Counted from the first letter of the stretch, positions 22,660 to 33,756 are shown. The stretch: DNA of 64,000 bases from Gari tellinella (GCA_922989275.2 OV277858.1:186001-250000), one strand, 5' to 3'. Numbers and translations: made by a program. The notes: generated by a model not told the origin, from the letters alone.

Positions 22660-23560
22660 GCATGTTTACCTTCCAAATAAAATATAAACAGTGGTCTACA
22701 TAATGCTTTAAAAAAAGGATTGGTCTCCCTAAGAGTGGTATTATACTTATATATATACACAATTGTCTACTTAATCCTTATGTCGTACTTTTAGGCGACT
22801 GTTGCCTTGACCTCTGACCTCAGTTGCCCAAAGCACATAAGCAACACCCCTTTAGTATAAAATTAATGCATCTTCCAAATAAAAATATATACAGTGGTCT
22901 ACATAATGCTTTATAAAAAGGACTGGTCTCCCTAAGAGTGGTATTATACTTATATATATACATACAATGGTCTACTTAATCCTTATTTCGTACTTATAGG
23001 TGACTGTGGCCTTGACCTTTGACCTCAATTGCCCAAAGCACATAAGCAACATCCGTTTAGTATAAAATTGATGCATATTTACCTTGCAAATAAAAATATA
23101 TACAGTGGTCTACATAATGCTTTAAAAAAAAGGACTGGTCTCCCTAAGAGTGGTTTTATACTTATATATATATACACAATGGTCTACTTAATCCTTATGT
23201 CATACTTTTAGGCGAATGTGTCCTTGACCTTTGACCTCAATTGCCCAAAGCACATAAGCAACACCCCTTTAGTATAAAATTAATGCATCTTCCAAATAAA
23301 AATATGTACAGTGGTCTACATAATGCTTTATAATCCTTATTTCGTACTTTTAGGCGACTGTGGCCTTGACCTTTGACCTCAATTGCCCAAAGCACATAAG
23401 CAACATCCCTTTAGTATAAAATTGATGCATATTTACCTTCCAAAAAAAAATATATACAGTGGTCTACATAATGCTGTAAAAAAAGGACTGGTCTCCCTAA
23501 GAGTGGTATTATACTTATATATATATACAACGGTCTACTTAATCCTTATTTCGTACTAAC
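22660..23560. repeat. Tandem repeat of about 205-215 bp, five units
   Basis: AGTGGTCTACATAATGCTTTA recurs near 22690, 22893, 23105, 23310 and 23458. Each unit ends with TATATATA and GGTCTACTTAATCC, then TGACCTTTGACCT (perfect at 23013, 23225 and 23367). The fourth unit lacks the GGACTGGTCTCCC segment. A single inverted unit is at 28425-28560. Confidence 0.75.
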
Positions 23561-23825
23561 AAAATATTAAGGAGACCAAAATTTTTATATATTTTTTGTT
23601 TAAATAAATATGGGTTAAAGGACTTTAGAATCATATAAATAGACATTAGGTGTCTAAGAAAAGTGATTCTAAATGATGATAAGTCGAAAAATATAGGATA
23701 TACAAAATGTCTCCCTAAGGAGGAAAAAAAGGATGGTCTCCCTAAGGAGGAAAATAGTTATATATATATATCGATTTAAAAAAAACCATCTTTTGTCGGA
23801 CATTTGCATTTCTGTTTATTCCACA
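23560..23825 (-). repeat. Inverted copy of the 2690-3010 repeat
   Basis: Reverse-complement matches to the PLE1 downstream flank include AAAATATTAAGGAGACCAAA, the CTCCCTAAGGAGG motif and TTTTGTCGGAC..TTTGCATTTC. It lies directly upstream of PLE2, so it might be a PLE-associated terminal segment in inverted orientation. Confidence 0.45.
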
Positions 23826-23989
23826 AAGTCTAGGTATTCAGACGATATAATTTTGGTTGGTCAAATATTCGGAATTGATAACAAACCGTTTCTCTAAGTA
23901 TTTTATTTTAGAAGGTCTAAAAATAATTTTGAAAAACAATAATATATACATCATCAAGTTCAGATCATTTACCTTTCCTTAAATCAGGA

Positions 23990-24785
23990 ACATCAATTTA
24001 AATGGATATATTTAATAAAATCACAGATTCAAAACAATACCTCAATTTCAATTCCTGCCACCCAAAGCATACTAAAACAAATATACCCTTTTCTCAGGCT
24101 CGAAGGTTATGCACAATTATCTCGAATGAAACGTTACTATATGAACGTTTGGGATATTATCTCAGACACTAAAAGAATGAACGTACCCAATACAGGTTAT
24201 ACATACAGGGATTAAGAAAGCATTATCTATTCCAAGGTCACAGTTACTAAAAGTCAAGGACAAAAACATCACAAACTTAACATCAATTATATCTACGCAC
24301 AATCCCAAACACAAGGATATATTTGGTATCATAAGAAATAAATGCAAACGACAACTCTCTAATTTAAAACGTCTACTGATCAAATCGGAATGTAATGAAA
24401 CTAAAGCATCCTCGTCGGTCACCAAGTGCAACGAGCCAAGATATGGACTATGTAAGCTCTTAATAGAAGGATCAAGCTTATTTCTCCATAAAAACATATT
24501 TCATGTTAAAGAACCAAATACTTGCAAAGTTGAAAACCTAACCTGCAACGGCTGCCAGTAGTTTTATATAGGACAGACGGGTGACAAACTAAGACATAGA
24601 CGAACAGTTCACGACCAACAAACTACTGCCCGTTTCTGCAAATTTAGACAATTGTTGTTTGACTAATCCAAAATATTCCATTTTTCCTTATTACAAATTG
24701 TATAACAATGATGTATCAGCTATGGAGATTAAAGAATAGTATTTCGTAAAAATATTCAATCCAAAATTAAGGAAAACCTGATGTA
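23990..24785 (+). pseudogene. PLE2, 5'-truncated and frameshifted RT/GIY-YIG relic
   Basis: The recognisable start is DSKQYLNFNSCHPKHTK (about 24025), matching the thumb region of the PLE1 protein. Frameshifts and stops follow. Near 24540 the endonuclease is readable as NLTCNGC, a TAG, then FYIGQTGDKLRHRRTVH. The end, FNPKLR, matches the C-terminus of PLE1. Everything upstream of the thumb, including the catalytic RT blocks, is missing. Its 3' region continues past a LINE insertion to the ribozyme at 26010. Confidence 0.85.
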
Positions 24786-24900
24786 GTCATGACGACATGA
24801 GTTAAACTTTTTCGTAGAAATCTACATTCTCAAATAAAACAAAGCCACATGACGTCATGACGACGTGACGCCATAAACAGTGTGTTAACGTCATCACGTA

Positions 24901-25989
24901 TTTTTTATCATTTTAATTATCATATTGCATTGTACAGCACAAACACATTCTATGTGTAGCATTCTTCCATAAATATGTCTGCAGAGATAATAGACCAAAA
25001 ACATCTACGCTAAAGTCAATGTGCTATTCAATATAACATAAGTCCTGGAATATTCGAAGAAAAAAAAGTAGATGACAAAGAAGGATAATACATGAGGAAG
25101 TCGAAAAAAGAAAAACAGTTAAAGAGAAAGAAAAATATATGGAAATAGGAGCACACATCTATTGTTTTTTAATCTACTAGTAAAAATCCATCCAAGTGTG
25201 CACGATGCAGGGCAAGTGTATCCTTTCGTTGGGCAATATGTCTCTCTGTATGGACTTTGTTCTGCATGTAATTTTTCAAGAGTTTGAAGTTTGGTCTTTC
25301 TTGTAAACATTTGCATCGAAAGATGTAATATTTTGTCAATAAGATGAATTAATTTACAGGTGTTGTATACTTTTTGTTCTGGTAGCCCTCATGAAATTGT
25401 TTCAAAATTGAGATTATTTGCTTTGTACATATTCAGTATATTTGACCAGATCTCTTGTGAGTATCTACATTCCCAGAAAAGATGGTAAATGTTCTCTGTG
25501 TTTTGGCAACAGAAATCACACAAAGTAGAATTTACTATAGAGTATTTAAAAAGTTCTTTATTTGTTTTAACTATTCTCATCAACTATTTATAATTGAAGT
25601 TTGTTAGTGTGTTGTCTATTGTTATATCAATGGCTAATTTATAGGATCTGTTCAATGCGATATTATTTTTTCCAAAACTTTCTTCCCATTTTTGTTTTAT
25701 TTCAGGTATTTTTTGAGTTACTTGGTATGCGTATAAAAAAATTGATGGCTTTTAGCAAGTTATATCTTTCAATGATGACGGTGCAATTTCAACATTTGTA
25801 TTTGCTAGCTTTTGTTTTATATCTATTGGAATACAGTTGATTAACAAGAGGTATTTTTAAATTAGATAATCAGTGTCGGGTAGATGGCAAAGATATCACA
25901 TAAATTCGAAAGTGTAAAACGAATTTGTTCTCTCACAAAAATATCTTCACGGATATGTATCCCTTTTTAAGCCATCTTTGATCAAAACA
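24901..25989 (-). mobile_element. 5'-truncated LINE inserted in the PLE2 3' region
   Basis: The insert is bounded by the 11-base duplication GTCATCACGTA (24890-24900 and 25990-26000). It begins on the plus strand with TTTTTT, the complement of a poly(A) tail, as expected of target-primed insertion of a minus-strand LINE. About 25880-25110 encodes the C-terminal end of ORF2: residues KIPEIKQKWEESFGKNNI, then after a TAG an LCDFC..HLFWEC..W zinc-binding (zf-RVT) motif at 25545-25450, then the usual tail. Stops show it is dead. The layout suggests an L1/Tx1-type LINE. Confidence 0.85.
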
Positions 25990-26009
25990 GTCATCACGTA
26001 GTTACCATG

Positions 26010-26040
26010 TCCTGATGAGTAATGAACGAAACGCGTCGGG
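26010..26040 (+). ncRNA. Hammerhead ribozyme of PLE2
   Basis: CTGATGA is at 26012-26018. A two-base-pair stem II, GT/AC, closes AATGA (26019-26027). GAAA is at 26028-26031, then the same ACGCGT stem III palindrome (26031-26036) as in PLE1 and cleavage base C at 26037. Stem I is short and imperfect next to the core (C-G, U-G). Distal pairing needs sequence before 26004 and is weak, so activity is uncertain. It belongs to PLE2: removing the LINE joins it to the PLE2 3' region. Confidence 0.7.
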
Positions 26041-26189
26041 AAATAAACGTTTGAAAAATCCAGTGAATGTCTTCATCTTTGTTATTTATTTAACTCGTTC
26101 GGAATTTCTTTCTTTTATATATATATATATATAAACATCTATATTTACGCCCACACATTGTCACTTATGGAGTGTCTGTATTAAACTTT

Positions 26190-26513
26190 GGAGCACTCGG
26201 AGAGACAATGGGAGGGAATCATACCACTCGAAAATACACTGGGAGGGCCCAGGAACACTGGAAAGGACGCTGGGAGAAATGCAAAACACTCGGAGAGACA
26301 CTGGGAGGAATCAGCAACAATTAGAAGGACGCTAGTAGGGCTCAGAATTAATCAAAAGACGATAGGAGGGCTTTTGAGCCCTCGGAGAGACTATGGGAGG
26401 GTGCCACACCACTCGAAAAGACACTGGGAGGACCCATGACGACTCGGAAGGACGCTGGGTGGGTTGCAGAACACTCGCAAAGACAATGGGAGGGATCAGG
26501 GACACTAGGAACT
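26190..26513 (+). repeat. 31-bp minisatellite, about ten units
   Basis: Units of 31 bases follow the pattern ACACTCGGAGAGACACTGGG with AGG and a variable tail. It abuts the inverted PLE3 segment directly. The open frame through it is a product of the repeat. Confidence 0.8.
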
Positions 26514-26514
26514 A

Positions 26515-26689
26515 CATGTAGTCTTAGATGAGAATCTACATATTTTGAAATTCGTTCTGTAGGATGTCCGTTTGCTGAAACAATTGGTCGACCTGGAATT
26601 CCTGGTTTGTTAATTTTAGGGAGCAAATAAAATCTACCTGGCTTAGGGCTCTGAACTTCGGGTGCAACTGCCCTCGTATGTCCAGACAC
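26515..26689 (-). pseudogene. PLE3 RT finger segment, inverted in place
   Basis: On the minus strand this encodes [26 protein letters not shown] and ISKYVDSHL, the first RT blocks of a Penelope-like element. The next blocks lie immediately to the right on the plus strand. Flipping this roughly 170-base segment restores the normal order, so an inversion occurred inside one copy. Confidence 0.8.
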
Positions 26690-27925
26690 TACAGATTACC
26701 TAAACAAGGTTGAATCAATGGATATCAAATATTTCACCCACCTGGTATCCTTGGACGTAACATCTCTCTATACAAATATATCACGTGAAGATGGAATAGA
26801 GGCTTGCAGGGAAGTCTGGGAAACACGTGAACAGAAAGATCCACCCACTGAAATTCTTATCTCGAAGGGAAACAATTTGGAGCTCAATGGACATCAATTC
26901 CTACAGATTTCAAGGAACTACCGTGGGTACAAAAAATAGCCCATCATATGCAAACATCTTTATTGGACGCCTGGAAAAACAGCTACTCAAGTCAGTCACC
27001 TTAGTACCGAACATGTGGTTAAGATTCATTGACGATGTCGACACACACTGGTGCCACAGTCTCGCCGATCTGTGAGTGTTTTTGGAAGATGCAAATAATT
27101 ATCATCCCACCATCAAATTTATCAGTAAAACATCAATTAACAACCATGTATTCCTTGACACAATATCGAAAATAAAAGACAACATACTAATTGTAGACCT
27201 CTACAGGAAACCTACTGACATACATCAGTACCTCCTTCCCACCAGTCGTCATCGTGCCCATTGTTGTAAAAATATCCCTTACAGCCTTGCTCTGAGAATC
27301 AGAAGAATATGCACACGGGCATGTACTTTTGATCGTAGGGCAGAAAGCTTTCAAACCACTTAACGGTCAGGGGGTACAGTCACCACACAGTTGCTAGGTC
27401 AATACCATTGACACGTGAACAAGACAGACCGGATCTACTTCTGTACAAAGAAAAACAAACATCATAGTCAATGCAAAAATCAAACAAGGGTGCAACACTA
27501 GCAAAACCGGTCATTCCAATGCATGTGCAACTCCAAGATGCCTAACGTACCAGATGATGACACCCACATATGTTTTCAGCAGCATTTCAGGAGAAATCTC
27601 GTCGATAAAAGGCGACTCTTACTGCAAAACAAGCATCGCCATTTACCTGATGACATGCCAAATCTGCAGGAAACAGTATGTGGGTGAAACAAAATTACCA
27701 GTCAGTCGGCGCATGAACCTCCACAGATCTGACTGGAAGACACAAAGGTTCAACAGATAACCAGTCGCTGAACATTTCTGTCAGGACAAACACACCTTCA
27801 ACGACATTGACCTTTGTGTCATCGAGTCGGACTCACGATGGTCTGACAAGAAAAGGAAGAGTCTGGAAACATATTAGATCCGTAGGCTCAACACATTACA
27901 GCCATTTGGAATCAATAATGGAGAG
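26682..27925 (+). pseudogene. PLE3 RT palm through GIY-YIG, frameshifted
   Basis: DTTDYLNKV is followed by SLDVTSLYTNI (motif with the first Asp), a frameshift near 26905, GTTVGTKNSPSYANIF, the active site FIDD near 27030, a stop at 27073-27075, and thumb residues FLDT..YRKPTDIHQYL. The endonuclease reads IYLMTCQICRKQYVGET (27630-27690), and the end RRLNTLQPFGIN is typical of another PLE clade than PLE1. Stops and frameshifts make it non-functional. It retains both RT and endonuclease signatures but no intact frame beyond 95 codons. Confidence 0.85.
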
Positions 27926-27939
27926 TAATATCTCTATTC

Positions 27940-28260
27940 ATTTTCACCAAACAGTAATAACTTCATTCAATACCTGAAATCATCACCATCTTATCTCATC
28001 ATCCCTCATTTATCATCCGTGCTATATGACCTATTCTGTGTCGCAGTGCCGTAAAACCCAACTCATTCAACCATCATTCAAAACCTGAAAGTATATTTAA
28101 TCAATAAAGAAGATTAATATCTCTGTTCACTTTCATCAACCAATAAAAACTTCATTCAATACCTGAAATCATCATCATCTTATCTCATCATCCCTCATTT
28201 ATCATCGGTGCTATATGACCTATTATGAATCGCAGTGCCGAACACCCTACTCATCCATTC
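27940..28260. repeat. About 187-bp tandem duplication after PLE3
   Basis: CTTCATTCAATACCTGAAATC to CGCAGTGCCG occurs twice (from about 27960 and 28150) with small differences. It is followed by GTCGAAAGCTCGGG at 28306, resembling the 3' half of a hammerhead. Confidence 0.65.
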
Positions 28261-28789
28261 ATCATTCAATACCTGAACTTATTTTTTTTAAAAAAAGGGT
28301 AACTGTCGAAAGCTCGGGAAACATTTGCAGTATTTAGCAAATATTTATTTCGCACTGAATGAATAAATTTCTTTCTCTACTGTATATAGAGACATTCCCT
28401 GAAATACCAGGTGCCTGTGTATATATATATAAGTATAATACCACTCTTAAGGAGACCAATCCTTTTTTAAAGCATTATGTAGACCCCTGTATATATTTTA
28501 TTTGGAAGGTTAACATGCGTTTTGTAATAAAAGGGTGTAACTTATGTGCTTTGGGCATTTATGTCATAGTAACTGCTGAATCATGTCCCTTGGTACCCAT
28601 GGCCAAGGCAGAGTCGCTGGTGCCATGTCGTATTTCGATTTCAGTTGGGGGCTCCCTTGCCGAGTGGTTATAGACTGTGACCGAGTTCACTTGCCCTGGT
28701 CTGGTGCCAGCAATTGTCAGAGGCCCTATGCAACAATTGCGCCAAATGCATCACATTCATAAAAACAAATCCAGAATCGCCAAGTTTTA

Positions 28790-29740
28790 TTTTACTTACT
28801 ATGACCTAAACACAGTCACCTAAAATAAGTATGTGACACTCTGCCATCCCAAAATGTACGCATTCACAAAATGTGCTATTCCCAGCTGATAAGGTACAGA
28901 AGATATGCACCGGACAAGTGTCTTTTACAATTGAGGTCAAAGTTCAAGGCATCAGTGGCCTAAAATTAGTGTTTGACACTCCGCCATCCTAAGATGTATA
29001 CAGTTTATACACATATTAAAATTGCTATCCCTAGCTGACAAGGTACAGAAGACACTTACCTGACAAACATTAAAAAAAATCAGGCCAAAGGTCAAGGTCA
29101 CAGTGAATAAAAGTAGTAAGTGACCGCCATCCCTAAATGGTATCACAACTAAAATTGCTATTCCTAGCTAAGGTACAGAAGATATGCTCCGATCAAGCAT
29201 TTTCTAAAATTGAGATCAATGGTCAAGGTAACCTGAAAGTAGTATGTGACACTCTCCTATCCAAAGATGTACTCATATACCAAAATTGCTACCGCTTGCT
29301 GATAAGGTACAGAAGATATGCTTAGAACAAGCTTTTTTTTTAAATTGAGATCAAAGGTCAAGGTCACAATGACCTTAAAGAGGTTTGCGACACCCGGTAT
29401 GCAACAACCCCCATCCCAAAATGTTTTCACACACCAACTTTTCTATTCCTAGCTGATAAAGTACATAAAATATGCTGAGGTAAAAATTACAGTTACAATT
29501 GAGGTCAAAGGTCAATGCTAAGGTCACAATGACCTAAAAGTAGTATGCGACCCTTTCCTATCCGATGATATACTCACATACCAAATTTTGTGTTACATTG
29601 TACTAGCTGATGTGGTAAAGGAAATATATATTCCGGTCAAAATGAGTTATGTACATACATGTACATACATTTTACAATTGAGGTCAACAGTCACGGTTAC
29701 AGTGACCTAAAGGTAGTACAAACACTCCTTCGTCGCAAGA
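28790..29740. repeat. DR1-bearing tandem repeat, inverted copy
   Basis: AGGTCAAAGGTCA is perfect at 29502-29514, with imperfect versions near 29347, 29089 and 28934, usually followed by AGGTCAC. It corresponds to 21610-22345. Confidence 0.7.
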
Positions 29741-30446
29741 AGTACTCACACTACAAATTTGGTGTCCTTAGCTTATGTGTTACACTCTCTATTAAGGCAT
29801 TATGTACATACACACATACAAACATGCACGGGCAGATCCTTATATACCCTCTCGACAAGTTGCAGGAGTGTAACATAATCATTTAAAATTAAAATGACCC
29901 CTTATTACCTGACAGTCAACTGTAAAGGGATAAAGTCCCATAAAAGTTCTATAGCACCAAACTTGGACAAGCTTACTAGGGGCCATTACTGAATAGCATC
30001 TTTCCATACCCCCAGGACAACTTTCAGGCAATAAAAAGAGGGCCACATGGTCCTTTGTATCCACAAGGCACCCTGTTATTTATTGTACTGATTCCATGAC
30101 CCACAGACATAGGACAATGGCACTGACAGATGCACAGACGGACATGGTGACTCCAGTATACCCCAACATTTTGTTTGTTGGGGTATAAATATGGAAAAGG
30201 AGAATAACTTTTACAGAAATGATGCAAGAAATATGAACCATGTACAAAACACTTCCACTCATCAAGTGCTTTCCATAAATGAAATATCATTCTCAAAAGC
30301 TTCGGTATAACTGAAGTTGAAACACTGCCGCAGCATTTTTCTATAGAACAGTACTCCAATTCCATTTATATACTGCACACTTTGTGAGTGGGTGGTGATT
30401 TCCCACCCATGCAATAACTGATAAAAAAACAATTCAGTTAACTATT

Positions 30447-31005
30447 TGTTACCAACCTCAAATGCGCAATACTTCTGGGTTGATGTGAGTTCTTTCTTAG
30501 TTGGGTGGGTTGCCTGAAATGTAAGGCGGGCACGCTAGAATGGGAAAATGGCCTGTGCAACAAGAAACATGCGACCTTCGTCAACAGTAGTTTATTACCA
30601 AGTGCCCTTGCCACGCAAGGAAAAGTTATGAATAAATGATATAAATGAAATGACATGGAAAATGATGAATGGCAAAAGGTGGAAAATACCTAAGCTACTT
30701 TCATATACAATAAATACCTGAAATGTAAGGCGGGCACGCTAGAATGGGAAAATGGCCTGTGCAACAAGAAACATGCGGCCTTCGTCAACAGTAGTTTATT
30801 ACCAAGTGCACAGGTGACTGCTAGGAATTGTGGGATATGACGTAGCTTCCCGCCACCAAATGTCAACTAGGGTTAGAGGTTAGGGTTAGCATCAAAACGA
30901 AAGTAACTCAATGAGGTGATGAAATAATGAGATGAAATGACGGACAAAGATGGATAACTAAGCATATATATGAATAGATAAACAGGTAAATCTGACTCTG
31001 TGACA
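30447..31005 (-). repeat. Gypsy-1 3' LTR
   Basis: 559 bases, reading TGTCACAGAG..GGTTGGTAACA on the minus strand. It contains a 93-base segment twice (30513-30605 and 30717-30809), also doubled in the other LTR, and a telomere-like GGTTAGGGTTAG near 30875. Confidence 0.93.
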
Positions 31006-31019
31006 TTCTCCCCCTCTTC
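31006..31019 (-). other. Gypsy-1 polypurine tract
   Basis: The minus strand reads GAAGAGGGGGAGAA immediately before the 3' LTR. This is the expected position and composition of the plus-strand DNA primer. Confidence 0.85.
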
Positions 31020-31884
31020 GGGAAATGTCGCCCCGACATTTAAACAAATACAAACTGAACTTAGCAAATAATCCTCCTGTCGACAAAGTTTGACAATAGT
31101 TTCTGTTAAGAAAACTACAGAATAAACTGAGTGTAAATAATTACATAACTAGCACAAAACTTATGCACATACTCAATATTTGTCTACTGGGAACATTATA
31201 CTATCCTATGTACTGTGAACTATCTTCCAATAAAGCAATTATCATGTAAGTCTTATCTACTACCTGTTACATTTCCCTTTCAGAAAAAATGTAAAGAAGA
31301 CACCATAAATATGCAACATCCATAATGTTTACAAAAAATTTACTTCACAGAATATTTCTCAATACTCTACAAGAGTTTAAATTCAATGCATTACTGCAAT
31401 GTTGAGTTATATGAACTCTAGGCATGATGAATGTTAAAACATTCACAACATTAATTCATATGCATTCCACATGGAATTAAGTAAGATACAATCACTGTTA
31501 CTAAATGACAGTTATGACTACATTTAGCTCAATTAATGAAATATCACCAGTATTTGGCTAACATCTAGCTTTCATACAGGCAGAAAGAGACAAATGAAAA
31601 TCCTTACAGATGGCACTAATTCTGTAAGGACATAACAAGCTCCTGCCTGAATAACAGAATTTCACTGTCTATAAAACAGTTAAATTGACTAGATAACAAA
31701 TACTACAAAGATTGTAGCAGTATAACATAAGAAATCAAATGAGAGTTTCAAAATACTGACTCTTTAGGTTCTTATGCTTATCTATGTACAAATTACATGT
31801 AAAGTGAAACACTGGACTGAATTCTACAGTAAACTGACTCAGTTTCTGAGTGAGAACCAATCTCACACTGGCTTAAAACACTCT
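31020..31884 (-). other. Gypsy-1 3' non-coding region
   Basis: 865 bases between integrase and polypurine tract. AT-rich, no frame of note on either strand, no envelope-like gene. Confidence 0.7.
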
Positions 31885-33693
31885 CTATGTGATCCATTCA
31901 TTGGATTTCAACCATTTTGGTCTATTCTTTGCACGCTCTGGTCTGCTTGGTATATATGGCTCAGCCAAAGGGCTAAGTTCATGACGCCTGGCTGGTATAA
32001 CATACTTAACTGAACGCTTGCCCTTTGTCGAGTGTGTTGTCGGGGAACTCTGTGTCAAGGGCTTCACAGGGATACCAGAGGGCACAGGAGGAGTGTCTGT
32101 CATAGACGGAGTCTCTAAAGACAAAGATAGAGAAGAATCTGCAGAGGATAGTTCTGCAGAGGGAATGGAAACTGCTTGTCCATCTGAATGTAGATTTTCT
32201 GAAGACTCTATAGGTGAATGATCAGACTGATCCAAAAAGGACTGCGAAGGGTCAAGTAAAGATCTATCCTTTGCAGATTTCTCTGCTGAAGGCTTAAGAG
32301 GAAGAGACATAAATGGCAACAGGTGGTTCCTATGTAGGGTCTTAACCCCACCCCTGCCATGCTCTTTCTTCACCCTGAACACAGGAATGTCTAGATGCGG
32401 CTGGTCAATCACAAAATAGATATCTCTATCCCACTTATCCGCAAGCTTATGCTTTCCTCTAATCCCAACATTACGGATGAGAACCCTGTCGCTCGGCTCC
32501 AACTTAACGCTTCGCACTCTAAGGTCATAGCGCCTCTTGTGACGTTTCGACTGTTTCCTTGCCTCTCTGGATGCCACTTTATATGCATAGTCAAGACGAT
32601 TCTTAAGACCAGTCACATAATTGGAATGACTTTTATGCTTGATGGTGTCCGGCTCAATCCCAAGAAAAGCGTCTACTGCTAAACGGGGGTGCCTACCAAA
32701 CATAAGGAAGTGGGGAGTGAGTCCGGTACTCTCATGTCGAGTTGAATTGTATGCATGGACCAAGGCAGGTACATGGGCCTTCCAATTGGATTTCTTGCAT
32801 TCCTCTAATGTACCAAGCATGTTCAACAGGGTCTGGTTGAAACGCTCGGGCATGCCATTTCCTTCTGGATGGTACGGTGTTGTTCTGGACTTGTCGATGC
32901 TGGCAATAGTGCAAAGCTCCTTAATGACAGCACCTACAAAATTACGTCCTTGGTCACTATGGAGCCTACAGGGAAATCCATAGTGACAGAAGAAATTCTC
33001 AAAAAGAACTTTGGCTGTTGTATGGGCTGTCTGGTTCCTGGTGGGTATAGCCTGGGCAAACCGGGTAAAATGGTCGGTAATTACTAGGACATTCTCAAAA
33101 CCGCCAGATGACATCTCCAAAGATAAATAGTCCATACAAACAAACTGTAATGGATAAGAAGACTGAACCGAAACAAGACTAGCTGCAGGTCGAACCTTGG
33201 TCTTTCTTCGGATGCAACGAGGACAATTTCTGACCTTTCTTTCTACAAAATAGTCCATCTGTGGCCAAAAGAACCGAGACTTCAAAAGAGCCATGGTCCT
33301 ATCTCTACCCTGATGCCCAGCTTCATCATGGAAGCCAGTAAACACTATATCGAAGTATGGCTCTGGCAAGATAAGCTGAGTTACAGGTTGACCACTACAT
33401 GTTCCCTTTCTATACAAGATAGAATTAGACAGGTACAAGTTACCCCACTCTCTCAAATAGCGGCGAACTGTTTCTGGTTCCTTAGCAGCTTGTCTGCTAG
33501 TGGGCTTATGTCCGGCACGGACAATCTGAATGACTCTGGATATAGTAAGGTCTGAGGCCTGCTCCTGCTCCCAGTTGATGCCGCTGCAGTCGACTCCAAA
33601 ATCATCTGTTTCCTTTAACAGGGATACATCCTGTACAATACAAACACAACCGATCGCTGGTGAGTTCTCAATGCCAACAAGATGGACATCCAT
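31885..33693 (-). CDS. Gypsy-1 integrase part of pol
   Basis: This encodes the enzyme that joins element DNA to the host chromosome. The zinc-binding H2C2 motif is complete (His122, His127, Cys157, Cys160). The DDE core is intact with Asp188 (CMDYLSLE), Asp247 (HSDQGRNF) and Glu283 (PERFNQ), giving the usual 35-residue second spacing. A GPY/F-like C-terminal domain follows (SDRVLIRN..LADKWDRD..VKTLHRNHLLP), then a Ser/Pro-rich tail of about 150 residues ending RPKWLKSNEWIT. The frame is continuous with the RNase H frame upstream except for one TAG, so the ATG at 33693 is nominal. There is no chromodomain. Confidence 0.93.
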   Translation of the reverse strand: MDVHLVGIENSPAIGCVCIVQDVSLLKETDDFGVDCSGINWEQEQASDLTISRVIQIVRAGHKPTSRQAAKEPETVRRYLREWGNLYLSNSILYRKGTCSGQPVTQLILPEPYFDIVFTGFHDEAGHQGRDRTMALLKSRFFWPQMDYFVERKVRNCPRCIRRKTKVRPAASLVSVQSSYPLQFVCMDYLSLEMSSGGFENVLVITDHFTRFAQAIPTRNQTAHTTAKVLFENFFCHYGFPCRLHSDQGRNFVGAVIKELCTIASIDKSRTTPYHPEGNGMPERFNQTLLNMLGTLEECKKSNWKAHVPALVHAYNSTRHESTGLTPHFLMFGRHPRLAVDAFLGIEPDTIKHKSHSNYVTGLKNRLDYAYKVASREARKQSKRHKRRYDLRVRSVKLEPSDRVLIRNVGIRGKHKLADKWDRDIYFVIDQPHLDIPVFRVKKEHGRGGVKTLHRNHLLPFMSLPLKPSAEKSAKDRSLLDPSQSFLDQSDHSPIESSENLHSDGQAVSIPSAELSSADSSLSLSLETPSMTDTPPVPSGIPVKPLTQSSPTTHSTKGKRSVKYVIPARRHELSPLAEPYIPSRPERAKNRPKWLKSNEWIT

Positions 33694-33753
33694 CAGGGCT
33701 TTTATTACCTCAGGGAAAAGAACTGTTTCCTGTGAACCTGTGGCATCTCTGGC

Positions 33754-33756
33754 CTA
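33754..33756 (-). other. In-frame UAG between RNase H and integrase
   Basis: The codons on both sides, up to the integrase ATG and beyond, are one frame, with a single TAG followed by GCC. It is either an inactivating point mutation or a readthrough stop; sequence alone does not decide. Confidence 0.8.

Larger units (their letters stand above)
14530..22750 (+). repeat. Left arm of a large inverted duplication
   Basis: The sequence from about 14530 to 22750 reappears as its reverse complement across 28420-52082. Matching landmarks are the palindrome 15000-15065 with 51861-51913, the exon-like block 18647-18795 with about 50940-51075, the frame 19548-19799 with 38990-39235, and the DR1 array 21610-22345 with 28790-29740. 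The arms have diverged but remain alignable throughout. Insertions present here and absent from the right arm are 15253-18047 and 20427-21387. Right-arm insertions missing here are gypsy-1 and gypsy-2. Confidence 0.85.

Noticed and set aside
26188..26439. 83-codon frame rich in Arg/His/Glu
   Set aside because: It lies wholly within the 31-bp minisatellite.
28262..28320. Third hammerhead candidate (GTCGAAAGCTCGGG)
   Set aside because: Only the 3' half of a core is present; no CTGANGA within reach, the upstream being a T/A run.
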